DNA of 64,000 nt from Chlorobaculum parvum NCIB 8327. GTDB taxonomy: Bacteria; Bacteroidota; Chlorobiia; Chlorobiales; Chlorobiaceae. Every line of letters begins with the position of its first letter. Position 1 is the first letter of the stretch. Shown here in pieces: positions 52,169 to 63,465 of the stretch. The DNA is taken from assembly GCF_000020505.1 (NCBI RefSeq), contig NC_011027.1, positions 604,001-668,000 on the forward strand. The letters run 5' to 3'. Position numbers and translations under genes: made by a program. Under the pieces are notes generated by a model. It saw only the letters and a program-made list of their open reading frames with translations. It searched no databases and was not told where the DNA came from.

Positions 52169-54094
52169 ATGAACGAGCAAGAACAGCAAGAGCAATCTTT
52201 GAACTTCCGCAGCCTCCAACTGGCTGAACCTCTGCTTCAGGCACTTGAAGCGGTTGGTTATGAAACTCCGACTCCCATTCAGGCCAACACGATTCCGTTG
52301 CTTCTCGAAGGCCGCGACGTGCTGGGCCAGGCGCAGACCGGCACCGGAAAGACGGCGGCGTTTGCGTTGCCGACGCTTTCCAATATCGATCTTTCGTTGA
52401 GCGATCCGCAGGTGCTTGTGCTCGCCCCGACCCGCGAACTGGCCATTCAGGTGGCCGAAGCGTTCCACACCTACGCCGAGTTCATGCCGGACTTTCACGT
52501 GTTGCCGATCTACGGCGGGCAGGATTACGGTGTGCAGATCCGGATGCTCAAGCGCGGCGTGCACGTCGTGGTCGGTACTCCGGGCCGCGTGATGGATCAC
52601 ATGCGCAAGGGCACGCTGAACCTCGACGGTTTGAAATGCCTGGTGCTCGACGAGGCCGATGAGATGCTTCGTATGGGCTTTATCGACGATGTCGAGTGGA
52701 TTCTCGACCAGACCCCGGAAAGCCGCCAGGTGGCGCTTTTCTCGGCAACCATGCCGCAGCCGATTCTGCGCATCGCCCGCAAGTATCTGAAGGCTCCGGC
52801 TGAAATCACCATTCAGGCCAAGACCACGACGGTCGAGACGATTCGTCAGCGCTACTGGATGGTCGGTGGCCACCACAAGCTCGACGCATTGACGCGCATT
52901 CTCGAAGTGGAGCCGTTCGACGGCATCATCATCTTCGTGCGCACCAAGACCGAGACGGTGAACCTTGCCGAAAAGCTTCAGGCGCGTGGCTATCTGGCTG
53001 CCGCCCTGAACGGCGACATGGTGCAGTCGGCTCGCGAGCGCACCATCGAGCAGCTCAAGGATGGCACGCTGAACATCGTTATTGCCACCGACGTCGCCGC
53101 GCGCGGCCTCGACGTCGATCGCATCAGCCACGTCATCAACTACGACATTCCGACCGACACCGAATCTTACGTGCACCGCATCGGCAGAACCGGCCGTGCC
53201 GGGCGCAGCGGCGAGGCGATCCTGTTCGTTTCACCGAGAGAGCGCGGGATGCTCTTCGCCATCGAGCGAGCCACCCGCAAGCGCATCGACAAGATGGAAC
53301 TGCCCTCGACCGAGACGGTCAACGACAAGCGTATCGCCAAGTTCAAGCAGCGCATTACCGATACCATCGCTGCCGAAGACCTTGAGTTCTACGTCAGCAT
53401 GATCGGGCAGTATTGCCAGGAGCATGACGTTTCCGAGCTCGAAGCTGCCGCTGCACTGGCCAAGCTGATGCAGGGCGACGAGCCATTCCTGCTTTCTCCG
53501 AAGCCCGAGCGCGAACGCCGGGAGCGCCGCGACGAGCGTGAGCAGCGCAACGACCGGGAGCCACGCCGCGATTCGTTCCGTGACGACGACCGCCACGAGC
53601 GCGAGCCGAAAAAGCAGCGCAAGGGCGGGCTCTACTCCGACGAAAAGATGGAGACCTACCGCATCGAAGTGGGCAGGATGCACGATGTCAAGCCGGGAAA
53701 TATCGCCGGGGCGATCATCAACGAGATCGGTCTCGATCCCGAAGCGGTCGGACGCATCACCATCAACGAGCAGTACAGCACGGTCGAGCTTCCAGCGGGA
53801 ATGCCGAACGACGTGTTCCAGGAGCTCAAGAAAGTCAGGGTTTGCGGACGCCAGCTCAGGGTCTCGAAAATGGATGAGCATCAGGGTGGTTATGGCGACC
53901 GTCAAGATCGTGGATTTGGTGGCGATCGCGGTGGTAACCGCAGCTTTGGAAAAGATCGCGGCGGCGACCGCAGTTTTGGTGGCGACCGCAAAAAGAGCTT
54001 CGGCAAGTCTTCGGGAGGACGTCAGAAAAAGGATGGTAAACCATTCTTTACAGGCTTTTCTTCCGGCAGAAAAAAGAAGCGCATGGGCGACTGA
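52169..54094 (+). CDS. deaD: DEAD-box ATP-dependent RNA helicase, DeaD/CsdA type
   Basis: 641 residues. Helicase core with the Q motif (NFRSLQLAEPLLQALEAVGYETPTPIQ), AQTGTGKT (55-62), PTRELA, VLDEADEML, SATMP, and the C-terminal motifs FVRTKTETVNLAEKLQ, ATDVAARGLDVDRISHVINYDIP and HRIGRTGRAGRSG. A charged linker (RERRERRDEREQRNDREPRRD...) leads to a DbpA-type RNA-binding domain (about 500-575, YRIEVGRMHDVKPGNIAGAII). The tail is Gly/Arg-rich (GGDRGGNRSFGKDRGGDRS). ATG 52169 follows a GGAAAGAG site. Ribosome assembly or mRNA turnover is the likely role. Confidence 0.95.
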   Translation: MNEQEQQEQSLNFRSLQLAEPLLQALEAVGYETPTPIQANTIPLLLEGRDVLGQAQTGTGKTAAFALPTLSNIDLSLSDPQVLVLAPTRELAIQVAEAFHTYAEFMPDFHVLPIYGGQDYGVQIRMLKRGVHVVVGTPGRVMDHMRKGTLNLDGLKCLVLDEADEMLRMGFIDDVEWILDQTPESRQVALFSATMPQPILRIARKYLKAPAEITIQAKTTTVETIRQRYWMVGGHHKLDALTRILEVEPFDGIIIFVRTKTETVNLAEKLQARGYLAAALNGDMVQSARERTIEQLKDGTLNIVIATDVAARGLDVDRISHVINYDIPTDTESYVHRIGRTGRAGRSGEAILFVSPRERGMLFAIERATRKRIDKMELPSTETVNDKRIAKFKQRITDTIAAEDLEFYVSMIGQYCQEHDVSELEAAAALAKLMQGDEPFLLSPKPERERRERRDEREQRNDREPRRDSFRDDDRHEREPKKQRKGGLYSDEKMETYRIEVGRMHDVKPGNIAGAIINEIGLDPEAVGRITINEQYSTVELPAGMPNDVFQELKKVRVCGRQLRVSKMDEHQGGYGDRQDRGFGGDRGGNRSFGKDRGGDRSFGGDRKKSFGKSSGGRQKKDGKPFFTGFSSGRKKKRMGD

Positions 54095-54130
54095 TTGATA
54101 TTTGCCATTTGCCCGGTTCAAGAGTTGAAA

Positions 54131-54164
54131 GCCTGACGTTATGGTGACATCGCGTCGGGCTTTT
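54131..54164 (+). terminator. Probable terminator after the helicase gene
   Basis: AGCCTGACG and CGTCGGGCT with one mismatch enclose a loop of 13 and run into TTTTT. It lies about 40 bases after the helicase stop. Confidence 0.65.
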
Positions 54165-54257
54165 TGCTTTTCCACACCGGGGCTTCGTACATTTTAAAAA
54201 GGCTCTTGGCTCATCCGGTCTGCCGGAAAACCGGTTCATCAAAACACGGGGGCGATC

Positions 54258-55667
54258 ATGGAAATTGAATTCTACGGGGCGACGAAAAGGGTGACGGGTT
54301 CCTGTCACATTTTGCGGGCTGGCGGCTACACGGTGCTGCTCGATTGCGGACTGGTGCAGGGGAGCCACGACGTTGAGGTGCTGAACCGTGAGCCTTTTCC
54401 GTTTGAGCCTTCCGACATCGATGCCGTGGTGCTCAGTCACGGCCATATCGACCACTCAGGACGCCTGCCGCAACTGGTCAAACGGGGCTTCAAGGGGCCG
54501 ATCTACACCCATCACGGCACGATCGATCTGTGCAGAGTTCTGCTCAGGGATTCGGCGATGCTTTCAGAGCACGACGCCCGGTTCATGCGAAAGCACGGCC
54601 ATCAGCATGCCGAGCCGCTCTACACGGTCGATGAGGCGCTGCAATGCGTCAGAAACATGACCGGCGTGGGCTACGGCGAGCGGCGCGAAATTCTGCCGGG
54701 CATTGCCGTGACGCTCTATGATGCGGGCCACATTCTCGCTTCGGCGTTCGTCAAGCTTGAGATCACGGAGGGCGAAAACACTCGCACCGTGGTGTTCAGC
54801 GGCGACCTCGGCCAGTACGATTCGCCGATTCTCAACGATCCGGAAGCTATCGGTCAGGCCGATACGGTGATCGTCGAAAGCACCTACGGCGACCGGCTGC
54901 ACCGCGATTTCGACAAGACTGTGACCGAGCTCGGCGAGATCATCGAAACGGCATGTCGCGACTGCGGCAACATCTTGATCCCAGCCTTTTCAATCGGCCG
55001 CAGCCAGGAGTTGCTCTACCTGTTCGGCGAGCATTACAAAGAGTGGGGGCTTGACAAATGGCAGGTGTTCCTCGACAGCCCGATGGCGATCGAGGCGAGC
55101 CGCATTTACTGGCATTACGAAGAGTTGTGGGATGCGGAGGCGCGGCTTTTCCGCAGTCAGATGCGAAGGATGCCGCCTGTCGATAACCTTCATATGACCC
55201 GCACGGTGGAGGAATCGATGAAGATCAACGAACTCCATCAGGGGGCCATCATCATCGCAGGCAGTGGCATGTGCAACGGCGGCCGCATCCTGCATCATCT
55301 GAAACGCAATATCGAACGCTCCGAGTGCCACCTCATCATCACCGGCTTTCAGGCCGAAGGCACGCTTGGCAGGGAGATCGTGGCTGGAAACAAGGAGGTG
55401 TCGCTGCACGGGAGAATGTATCGCGTGCAGGTGCAACTGCACACGGTCGGCGGCCTGTCGGCGCATGGCGATCGCGCCGACCTCCTGCGCTGGCTGAAGA
55501 CAAGGGCCGGGTCGCCGAAGGTGATGATCGTGCATGGCGAAGATGGAGCCAAGCAGTCGTTCCAGGGGTTTCTGCACGACGAACTTGCCGTTGACGCGCT
55601 CATTCCGCAGCCCGGCGACCGGCTCGATCTGCTCTCGAACGTGCTAAGCCGGGCGGAGTCTGAATAA
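54258..55667 (+). CDS. Beta-CASP metallo-beta-lactamase RNA-processing nuclease
   Basis: 469 residues. Metallo-beta-lactamase motif 2 is LSHGHIDHSGRLP; DAGHILASAFV and VVFSGDLGQYDSPIL give further metal ligands. The beta-CASP insertion follows with AFSIGRSQELLYL and DSPMA (motif A region). HTVGGLSAHGDRADLLRWL near the C-terminus carries the final metal His. This is the CPSF73-like group of bacterial and archaeal RNA endo/exonucleases, not an antibiotic-degrading enzyme. It follows the helicase on the same strand. Confidence 0.92.
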   Translation: MEIEFYGATKRVTGSCHILRAGGYTVLLDCGLVQGSHDVEVLNREPFPFEPSDIDAVVLSHGHIDHSGRLPQLVKRGFKGPIYTHHGTIDLCRVLLRDSAMLSEHDARFMRKHGHQHAEPLYTVDEALQCVRNMTGVGYGERREILPGIAVTLYDAGHILASAFVKLEITEGENTRTVVFSGDLGQYDSPILNDPEAIGQADTVIVESTYGDRLHRDFDKTVTELGEIIETACRDCGNILIPAFSIGRSQELLYLFGEHYKEWGLDKWQVFLDSPMAIEASRIYWHYEELWDAEARLFRSQMRRMPPVDNLHMTRTVEESMKINELHQGAIIIAGSGMCNGGRILHHLKRNIERSECHLIITGFQAEGTLGREIVAGNKEVSLHGRMYRVQVQLHTVGGLSAHGDRADLLRWLKTRAGSPKVMIVHGEDGAKQSFQGFLHDELAVDALIPQPGDRLDLLSNVLSRAESE

Positions 55668-55681
55668 CATATTCAATACCA

Positions 55682-56140
55682 ATGACCATCAAGACCATTC
55701 ACGAACTGGTTCCCGTTCTGCAAACCGCCATAGGCCCGGTGATTCTGATCTCCGGGCTCGGTCTGCTCTTGCTCACCATGTCGAACCGCCTGGCGAGAAT
55801 CATCGACCGCTCGCGAGAACTGTTGGAGCAGGGGGACCGGCTGTTCGGCGTGGACAAAAGCCGCATCGACCGCGAAATCGATGTGCTCTGGAGGCGTGCC
55901 CTTTACGTGCGGAGCGCCATCATGCTGGCTGTGGCAAGTTGCCTCGGTGCGGCCACGCTCATCATCCTGCTTTTTCTCACCAGCCTGTTGCATTTCGATC
56001 TGCCGTTGCTGGTTTCGATCGTGTTCATCATCAGCATGATCTGCCTGATCGTCTCACTCGTGCTGTTTCTCTTCGATGTAAATCTCACACTTTCAGCACT
56101 CCGTATCGAGTTCGAGGGGCATCAGAAGAAGAATGGATAG
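55682..56140 (+). CDS. DUF2721 membrane protein
   Basis: 152 residues with an N-terminal membrane helix (VLQTAIGPVILISGLGLLLLTMSNRLARIIDRSREL) and two further helices at about 78-100 and 108-132. The opening pattern is that of DUF2721. Function unknown. The stop TAG is formed within the first unit of a heptad repeat array. It follows the beta-CASP gene by 14 bases, so they may share a transcript. Confidence 0.8.
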   Translation: MTIKTIHELVPVLQTAIGPVILISGLGLLLLTMSNRLARIIDRSRELLEQGDRLFGVDKSRIDREIDVLWRRALYVRSAIMLAVASCLGAATLIILLFLTSLLHFDLPLLVSIVFIISMICLIVSLVLFLFDVNLTLSALRIEFEGHQKKNG

Positions 56141-56177
56141 TTGACAATTGACAATTGACAATTGATAGTTGATAATG
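56139..56177 (+). repeat. Heptad repeat array (TTGACAA / TTGATAG) at the DUF2721 stop codon
   Basis: Five to six 7-bp units (TTGACAA, TTGACAA, TTGACAA, TTGATAG, TTGATAA) start at the TAG of the DUF2721 gene. Same family at 58372 and 63365. Comparable short tandem heptads are known from cyanobacterial genomes. Confidence 0.85.
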
Positions 56178-56255
56178 GGGTGAGAGAGGGTTTTTCTCGA
56201 AACACATCGACAATTACCAATTATCCTTTATCCTCCAAGTCCACAACGGCCACTG

Positions 56256-56831
56256 TCAGTTACCTTTCTTCTTGTAGGTTCCCATCATTACCGCTTCACT
56301 GAGGATATGGCCTTGCATCGCGGCTTCGATGTCGGCTTTGAGTGGTGAGAGCATGTCGTCGAGCACGGTGTCGAGCGCGTAAAGTTTGAAAAAGTAGCGA
56401 TGGGTGCCGATGGGCGGGCAAGGGCCTCCGTAGCCTCCACGGTTCCAACTGCTGAATCCTTCCAGCATTCCGGCCTCGGCAGGCCGATTTCCAGCTCCTT
56501 CCGCAAGTTCCGTTGTCTCCGGAGGAATGTTGTAGAGTACCCAATGCACCCAGGTGAATTTTGGGGCTGCCGGGTCGGGTGCGTCCGGATCGTCTACAAT
56601 GAGCACGAGGCTTTTGGTGCCTTTGGGCAGGTTTTTCCAGGCGAGTGGTGGTGAGATGTTCCGGCCTTCGCAGGTGTATTGTTCCGGGATTGGTTCTCCA
56701 TGTCGGAATGCCGGTGAGGTAAGTTCAAAGGTCATGGCTCCTCCTTTCTGAGCGGCGTTGAGCGTGGTGGGCATCAGCGTCAGTATTGCGATGAATGCGG
56801 CCAGCATGGCGCGGATTATGGGCAGGTTCAT
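56256..56831 (-). CDS. YbhB/YbcL (phosphatidylethanolamine-binding-like) family protein, exported
   Basis: 191 residues. A signal peptide (MNLPIIRAMLAAFIAILTLMPTTLNA) is followed by the PEBP domain: FRHGEPIPEQYTCEGRNISPPLAW, LVLIVDDPDAPDP, WVHWVLYNIPPETTEL, GFSSWNRGGYGGPCPPIGTHRYFFKLYALD. Bacterial members have no settled role; some bind small ligands. ATG at 56831 is used; there is also ATG at 56834. It diverges from rtcB, with starts about 138 bases apart. Confidence 0.9.
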   Translation of the reverse strand: MNLPIIRAMLAAFIAILTLMPTTLNAAQKGGAMTFELTSPAFRHGEPIPEQYTCEGRNISPPLAWKNLPKGTKSLVLIVDDPDAPDPAAPKFTWVHWVLYNIPPETTELAEGAGNRPAEAGMLEGFSSWNRGGYGGPCPPIGTHRYFFKLYALDTVLDDMLSPLKADIEAAMQGHILSEAVMMGTYKKKGN

Positions 56832-56968
56832 CATGGCAATGGTGTGTTGTTGCATTTCCGGTTGCACGGCCTGCCGGATGGCGGCTTTTCACAGGAACGC
56901 TTACCCTTGGCTGTTGGTTCAGGTTACTTACTCGTTGTCACGTCAAGAAAGCCTCAGTGGAGCCGGTG

Positions 56969-58366
56969 ATGAAACGATCGTCGATCAGGGAAATTGAAGA
57001 GCGGCTGTGGGAAATTCCACGTTCGTACCGGAGCGATATGCGGGTTCCGGCGCGCTTTTACGCTTCCGAGGCGATGCTCGACCAGATTCTTGCCGACCGC
57101 TCTCTCGAACAGCTTGTAAATGTGGCGACCCTGCCGGGCATCGTCGGCTACGCGCTGGCTATGCCGGACATTCACGAAGGGTATGGCTTTCCGATCGGGG
57201 GAGTGGCGGCGTTCGATCTTGACGAGGGGGTCATTTCGCCGGGCGGTATCGGTTACGACATCAACTGCGGCGTTCGCCTCCTGGCTTCCAGTGAACGCTT
57301 CGAGGAGCTCCGCGACAGCATCGGAGAGCTTGCAAGGGAGATTTACCGGCAGGTTCCTTCCGGCGTTGGGCATGGCAACCAGATCACCTTTTCATCGAAA
57401 CAGCTCGATCAGGTGCTTCGCGATGGAGCGCCTCGCATGGTTGAGTTTGGGTACGGAGAGCCGGAAGACCTCGGCCACATCGAGTCGGGTGGCGTGCTCG
57501 ATGCGGCTGATGCGTCGAAGGTTTCCGAGCACGCAAAGCAGCGGGGACGGGATCAGCTCGGCACGATGGGGGCGGGTAACCACTTTGTCGAGATCGACCG
57601 GATCGACACGATTTACGACTGCGATGCTGCTGGGCGCATGGGGCTTTTCGAGGGGCAGGTGGTCATTCAGCTCCACACCGGCTCACGTGGACTGGGCCAC
57701 CAGATTGCCACCGATTTCATCCGCGTCATGAATCGCGCGATGCCAATGTACGGTATCACCGTGCCCGACCGCGAACTGTGTTGCGTGCCGTTCCGCTCCG
57801 CCGAGGGTCAGGAGTACTTCAGCGCCATGTCTGCTGGAGCAAACTTCGCGTGGTCGAATCGTCAGCTCATCACATGGGAGATCCGTCAGGCGTGGAAAGC
57901 GGTCATCGGCAGTTCGCCATTGCGCGTGGTCTATGACGTGGCGCACAACATCGCCAAGGTCGAAACCCACGAAATCGATGGCCAAAGCCGCCAGCTTCTC
58001 GTGCACCGCAAGGGGGCGACCCGCGCCTTTCCAGGCCAGCCGGTGATTATTCCCGGCAGCATGGGAACGGCGTCTTTCGTGCTGGAAGGCGCGCCTGCTT
58101 CGATGCGTGAAAGCTTCGGCTCGTCGTGCCACGGCGCCGGGCGGCGGATGTCGAGGAAGAAGGCCAAGCATCTGGTGCAAGGCGGTCAGCTCAGGCGGGA
58201 GCTTGAAGCGATGGGCGTTTCCGTGCAGGCCGGGTCACTGGCGGGCCTCGCTGAAGAAGCGCCGCGGGCCTACAAGGATATCGACGATGTTGTCAGCACG
58301 GTCGTGTCGGCTGGCATCGCCCGTAAGGTTGCCAAGCTGGTGCCGGTGGGGATTATGAAAGGGTAG
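56969..58366 (+). CDS. rtcB: RNA-splicing ligase RtcB
   Basis: GTP- and Mn-dependent ligase that joins RNA 3'-phosphate or 2',3'-cyclic phosphate ends to 5'-OH ends. The 465-residue protein has the metal site GGIGYDINCGVR (Asp97, Cys100), GHGNQITFSSKQ, GAGNHFVEI, HTGSRGLGHQ, YDVAHNIAKVE, and the guanylylation site SCHGAGRRMSR with the histidine that takes GMP. ATG 56969 starts MKRSSIREIEERLWEIP. Its activator archease is encoded 6 kb upstream on the same strand, next to a 2H phosphodiesterase. Confidence 0.95.
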   Translation: MKRSSIREIEERLWEIPRSYRSDMRVPARFYASEAMLDQILADRSLEQLVNVATLPGIVGYALAMPDIHEGYGFPIGGVAAFDLDEGVISPGGIGYDINCGVRLLASSERFEELRDSIGELAREIYRQVPSGVGHGNQITFSSKQLDQVLRDGAPRMVEFGYGEPEDLGHIESGGVLDAADASKVSEHAKQRGRDQLGTMGAGNHFVEIDRIDTIYDCDAAGRMGLFEGQVVIQLHTGSRGLGHQIATDFIRVMNRAMPMYGITVPDRELCCVPFRSAEGQEYFSAMSAGANFAWSNRQLITWEIRQAWKAVIGSSPLRVVYDVAHNIAKVETHEIDGQSRQLLVHRKGATRAFPGQPVIIPGSMGTASFVLEGAPASMRESFGSSCHGAGRRMSRKKAKHLVQGGQLRRELEAMGVSVQAGSLAGLAEEAPRAYKDIDDVVSTVVSAGIARKVAKLVPVGIMKG

Positions 58367-58371
58367 GGTGC

Positions 58372-58398
58372 AGTTGATAGTTGACAGTTGATAGTTGG
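58372..58398 (+). repeat. Heptad repeat array at the rtcB stop
   Basis: AGTTGATAGTTGACAGTTGATAGTTGG (units TTGATAG, TTGACAG, TTGATAG) begins five bases after the rtcB stop codon. A short inverted copy, TTGTCAACTGA, lies at 58486-58496 just before the xerD stop. Confidence 0.8.
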
Positions 58399-58497
58399 CG
58401 AAGAAAAAACTTTAAGGGCAGTACGCCCATCATTTCGATGGATGGGGAGTTACTCCTAACAGGCTGCATGACCGCCGCTCATTATTGTCAACTGATT

Positions 58498-59412
58498 TTA
58501 CCCTCTCGGGTGGAATGTTCTGTGTACTTCCTTGACGAACGAGCGGTCGATGTGGGTGTAGATCTGGGTGGCGATGATGGAGCTGTGGCCGAGCATCTCC
58601 TGAACGGCGCGCAGGTCAGCCCCGCCTTCGAGCAGGTGGGTTGCGAAGGAGTGGCGGAAGGTGTGCGGGCTGATCGGCTTTTCGATGCCGGCGATGATGG
58701 CGTGCTGGCGCACGATGTTCCACGCGGACATGCGCGAGAGTTTGCCGCCGCGTGAGTTCAGAAAGAGCACATCCTTCGACGTTGCGCTGACCATGCCGGG
58801 TCGAAGCTCTTCAAGATAGCGCTTGAGCCATTTCGTGGCGTTTCTTCCCACAGGCACAAGCCGCTCTTTGGAGCCTTTGCCGAAGACCCTGATGAATCCC
58901 TCATCCAGATACAAATTCAATTTGCCCAGACCGATCAGTTCGCTGACCCGGATGCCGGTGGCGTAGAGCAGTTCGAGCATCGCTTTGTCGCGCAGCATGA
59001 AGCTGCCGGGCGGGTGTCGCCTGAGCGGGGCTTCGAGCAGTGCCATCATCTCCTCGACGGTCAACACCGAGGGCAGGGTGCGCGCGAGTTTTGGCTGGTG
59101 GATATTTTCGGCAGGATTGGCTTGCGCGATTCGCTCGGCGAGCAGGAACTTGTGGTATGAGCGGATGGCCGAGATGTTTCGTGCAACCGAGCTTGCTTCG
59201 AGGCCAATGTCGTGCAATTCTTCGATGAACTGCCGGATGTGGTCGGGCGTGGCTTCTTCGGGCTTCACCTGTTGCCCCTGCAAATGGGCGAGGTAGCGTC
59301 CGAGGTCGTTCAGGTAAGACTCTCTGGTGTTGCCTGAAAAGTTGCGCTCGATGGTGAGGTAGTTCAGAAAGGTATCGAGCGTTCCGCGCCACGGTTCTTG
59401 AAGTGCGGGCAT
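58498..59412 (-). CDS. xerD: Tyrosine recombinase XerD/XerC type
   Basis: Resolves chromosome dimers with FtsK at the dif site. The 304-residue protein has an N-terminal SAM-like core-binding domain (about 10-95, FLNYLTIERNFSGNTRESYLNDLGRYLAHL) and a catalytic domain with the full set: Arg in LLYATGIRVSEL, Lys in FGKGSKERLVP, HTFRHSFATHLLEGG (HxxR), LGHSSI and IYTHID with the nucleophile Tyr. It looks like the chromosomal XerD rather than a phage integrase. rsmB lies just upstream (2 bases). Confidence 0.92.
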   Translation of the reverse strand: MPALQEPWRGTLDTFLNYLTIERNFSGNTRESYLNDLGRYLAHLQGQQVKPEEATPDHIRQFIEELHDIGLEASSVARNISAIRSYHKFLLAERIAQANPAENIHQPKLARTLPSVLTVEEMMALLEAPLRRHPPGSFMLRDKAMLELLYATGIRVSELIGLGKLNLYLDEGFIRVFGKGSKERLVPVGRNATKWLKRYLEELRPGMVSATSKDVLFLNSRGGKLSRMSAWNIVRQHAIIAGIEKPISPHTFRHSFATHLLEGGADLRAVQEMLGHSSIIATQIYTHIDRSFVKEVHRTFHPRG

Positions 59413-59414
59413 TT

Positions 59415-60701
59415 TCAGCTCTCCGTTTTCCGGAAACGTACGGCAAAACCTCCGTCGAACCCTTCGTGTGCGCCGGGCAACGTCAGTCGCGATTGTTCAG
59501 CTACGAACTCGGGGTGGCGTTTCAGGAAGGCCTCGGCCTGCTGTTCGTTCTCCTCGGGTTCGACCGAGCAGGTGGCGTAGACGAGCACGCCGCCGGCCGG
59601 GAGCAGCGAAGCTGCGTGGTCAAGCATCGCGGCTTGCAGCTCGACCAGCTCCCAGAGCTTTTCGGGCGTGGTGCGCCAGCGCAGCTCAGCGCGGCGGCCC
59701 AGCACGCCGGTGCCGGTGCAGGGCGCGTCGAGCAGGACGGTATCCACAGCCCCTTCCAGCTCGAACGTCAGCGCGTCGCCCTCTCGCGGCTCGATGATGG
59801 TGATGCCGAGTGCCTGCGCATTCGATGCGAGGCGTTCGACTTTGGCGGGCGTGCGGTCGAGGGCGATGATGCGCCCGCGATTCTGCATCAGTTCGGCCAT
59901 GAAGGTCGATTTGCCGCCCGGCGCGGCGCATAAATCGACCACCGTGCTGCCCGGTTGCGGTGCAGCGAGCAGGCAAGCGAGTCCCTGCGTCGGGTTTTGT
60001 ACGCTGACGACGCCATCTCGCAGCAGCGGCTCCATGCGGTCGAATGACTTCGAGAAAAAGAAGCTGCCGAGCCCTTCGTCGTCTGAAACCCGCTTCGCAT
60101 CCGAAAGCTCAGGTGTGGCGAGCAGCGTCTCGGGATCGGACTTCAGCAGGTTGATCCGGTAGGCGGTTGCGGGCGGCTGGTTCCCGTAGGCGAGCATCTT
60201 TGCAGCGGTTTCAGCTCCGTAGTTGGCGATCCATCGGCTGGTCAGCCACTCCGGGTAGGAGTACAGGATCGACAGTCGTTTGGCTTCGGGCAAGTCGGCC
60301 GTCCAGCCTTCCAGATCGATTGTCGCCTTCGAGAGGTTGCGCAACAGGCCGTTGACCAGCTTTGCCAGATGTTCGCCCTTGAATTTGCGGGCGAGTTTGA
60401 CCGATTCGTTCACCGCTGCCGAGCGGGGCACGCGGTCGAGGTGCAGGAGCTGGTACACGCCAAGCCGCAGGATGTGCTTGAGCACTTCGGCGGCCTTCGC
60501 ATAATCGTGCCGGTAAAATCGTTCGATCACGAAGTCGCATTGCAGCCGGTATTTCAGGGTGCCTGCAACCAGCTCTCGCGCAAGCGCACGGTCGTTTCGC
60601 TCAAGGCTGGAGCGTTCGAGCATCCGGTTGAGCAGCTCTTCGGATTTCTTCATTCCGTCGAGGTCGATGAGGACGCGGAGGGCGATTTCACGTGCGGTCA
60701 T
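59415..60701 (-). CDS. rsmB: 16S rRNA (cytosine-C5)-methyltransferase RsmB
   Basis: Methylates C967 (E. coli numbering) of 16S rRNA. 428 residues: an N-terminal NusB-like RNA-binding domain (about 1-140, REIALRVLIDLDG) and a Rossmann methyltransferase domain. SAM motif VVDLCAAPGGKSTFMAELMQ, the nucleophile and helper cysteines in LLDAPCTGTGVLGRR and VYATCSVEPEEN, and the closing GFAVRFRKTES are present. ATG at 60699-60701 gives the usual start; the frame open to 60860 runs into the SAM riboswitch region on the other strand. Probably co-transcribed with xerD. Confidence 0.94.
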   Translation of the reverse strand: MTAREIALRVLIDLDGMKKSEELLNRMLERSSLERNDRALARELVAGTLKYRLQCDFVIERFYRHDYAKAAEVLKHILRLGVYQLLHLDRVPRSAAVNESVKLARKFKGEHLAKLVNGLLRNLSKATIDLEGWTADLPEAKRLSILYSYPEWLTSRWIANYGAETAAKMLAYGNQPPATAYRINLLKSDPETLLATPELSDAKRVSDDEGLGSFFFSKSFDRMEPLLRDGVVSVQNPTQGLACLLAAPQPGSTVVDLCAAPGGKSTFMAELMQNRGRIIALDRTPAKVERLASNAQALGITIIEPREGDALTFELEGAVDTVLLDAPCTGTGVLGRRAELRWRTTPEKLWELVELQAAMLDHAASLLPAGGVLVYATCSVEPEENEQQAEAFLKRHPEFVAEQSRLTLPGAHEGFDGGFAVRFRKTES

Positions 60702-60813
60702 AGGCGGAGAATGCTGGGCGGTGTTTTTCCTGAAAGCGGGTGGCAACTGCTTGTAAAATAGCATCCCCTGTCGTAGATTCCTGAAACTTGAACGTTCTTT
60801 TTCAGATTTCGAG

Positions 60814-63385
<2,572 letters not shown>

Positions 63386-63401
63386 CAGTTGATAGTTGAT
63401 A

Positions 63402-63436
63402 ATGAAAGAGGCGCGGTGTTCCCGCGCCTCGCTTTC
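63402..63436. terminator. Bidirectional terminator between metX and serS
   Basis: GAGGCGCGG and CCGCGCCTC with loop TGTTC form a strong stem, extended by GAAA and TTTC pairs, followed by CTTTCTTG. It lies between convergent metX and serS. Confidence 0.8.
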
Positions 63437-63465
63437 TTGTCTATCCTTTCCACGTCGTCCACTTT

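Noticed and set aside
54258-55667. Antibiotic-degrading metallo-beta-lactamase
   Set aside because: The beta-CASP insertion and length place it with RNA-processing nucleases.
58498-59412. Phage or integron integrase
   Set aside because: The sequence and context next to rsmB fit the chromosomal XerD type, and no phage or integron features are nearby.
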